A stretch of DNA of 6,368 nucleotides from Candidatus Liptonbacteria bacterium RIFOXYD1_FULL_36_11 (lineage in GTDB: Bacteria; Patescibacteriota; Minisyncoccia; UBA6257; XYB1-36-10): assembly GCA_001821375.1 (NCBI GenBank), contig MHLG01000008.1, forward strand, positions 1-6,368. Reading direction: 5' to 3'. Below, in pieces: positions 6,133-6,368 of this stretch. The notes below the pieces were generated by a model, which had not been told where the DNA came from, did not search any database, and was given only the letters and a program-made list of their open reading frames with translations. Within the stretch, counting starts at the first letter, position 1. Every line of letters starts with the position of its first letter. The translations under genes were made by a program, and so were the position numbers.

Positions 6133-6163
6133 AAAGCCCTGAGTAAATCAGGGCTTTTATTTT
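6133..6163 (+). terminator. Rho-independent terminator after the 5115 gene
   Basis: A perfect 10-bp stem (6133-6142 AAAGCCCTGA with 6148-6157 TCAGGGCTTT) closes a GTAAA loop and runs into TTTTATTTT. It begins 7 bases after the TGA stop and separates this unit from gltX. The flanking A and T runs make it nearly symmetrical, but no minus-strand gene needs it here. Confidence 0.93.
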
Positions 6164-6280
6164 ACCTCCTTTTATTGTTTTTGTTCTGTCTATGAAATTA
6201 TCAAATAAAACCAAAAAAGTAAACTATTACCGAAGAGTTTCTTGTGAAAGTTAAATAAACCTAGTAAATCAGCTCTTTTG

Positions 6281-6289
6281 TGGTAAACT
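6281..6289 (+). promoter_or_regulatory. Possible extended -10 of gltX (leaderless start)
   Basis: TGG followed by TAAACT (6284-6289) resembles an extended -10 whose expected start point, 7 bases on, coincides with the A of the gltX ATG. No SD precedes the ATG and a terminator lies upstream, so gltX needs a promoter somewhere between 6163 and 6296. The -35 is not convincing and TAAACT is only a moderate -10 match. Confidence 0.35.
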
Positions 6290-6295
6290 TAACAT

Positions 6296-6368
6296 ATGCC
6301 TGAAAAGGAAGAAGTTCGTGTCCGTCTTGCTCCTTCGCCTACCGGTTTTCTCCATCTTGGCACAGCAA
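6296..6368 (+). CDS. gltX: Glutamyl-tRNA synthetase, N-terminal fragment (runs off window)
   Basis: GltX charges tRNA-Glu (in many bacteria also tRNA-Gln) with glutamate in the cytoplasm. Only 24 codons are inside the window, but they contain the family signature VRVRLAPSPTGFLHLGTA (residues 7-24), including the class I HIGH motif in the form HLGT (20-23). APSPTG distinguishes it from glutaminyl-tRNA synthetase, which usually has PEPNG there. The ATG at 6296 places the motif at the normal distance from the N-terminus. No SD is present upstream. The gene is truncated by the window edge, not damaged. Confidence 0.93.
   Translation, partial: MPEKEEVRVRLAPSPTGFLHLGTA

Noticed and set aside
6192..6254. 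20-codon basic peptide frame between the terminator and gltX
   Set aside because: There is no SD, it is short, and such frames are expected by chance in A/T-rich DNA.

Overview
The window is AT-rich and tightly packed, with every convincing protein gene on the + strand. It looks like a small bacterial genome of the candidate phyla radiation (Patescibacteria, Parcubacteria-like). The reasons are the A/T-rich codon choice, the compact ftsW-murG cell-wall pair, a mixture of strong Shine-Dalgarno starts and starts with none, and a UvrD/AddB-style nuclease tail. That assignment is inference; no rRNA or other phylogenetic marker is complete here. TAA, TAG and TGA all act as stops and no gene carries an in-frame TGA, so a TGA=Gly code is not indicated.

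Layout: (1) Positions 1-840 hold the 3' end of a gene whose product ends in a RecB/AddB-type PD-(D/E)XK nuclease domain with Cys residues placed for an iron-sulfur cluster. (2) The 418-base gap at 841-1258 is not empty. Its minus strand carries a near-consensus sigma-70 promoter (TTGACA, 16 bp, TATAAT with an extended -10), about 230 nt of hairpin-rich sequence, and a long hairpin followed by a U-tract. Together these describe a free-standing structured small RNA that I cannot assign to a known family. (3) An extended -10 promoter then reads rightward into a D-aminoacylase-like amidohydrolase (1259-2713), ftsW (2697-3833, overlapping by 17 bases with a strong SD) and murG (3879-5012). (4) A gene for an unrecognised two-helix membrane protein (5115-6125) has its own SD, a possible promoter and a clear terminator. 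(5) The first 24 codons of gltX (glutamyl-tRNA synthetase) begin at 6296 and run off the window.

How they fit together: MurG makes lipid II on the inner membrane face, and FtsW polymerises lipid II into septal peptidoglycan. The amidohydrolase-like protein is translationally linked to FtsW, but it has lost the recognisable metal-binding and catalytic residues of its family. It may therefore be a pseudoenzyme with a structural or regulatory role in wall synthesis. The best leads for something undescribed are the minus-strand RNA with its possible long-range pseudoknot, this degenerate amidohydrolase, and the orphan membrane protein between murG and gltX.
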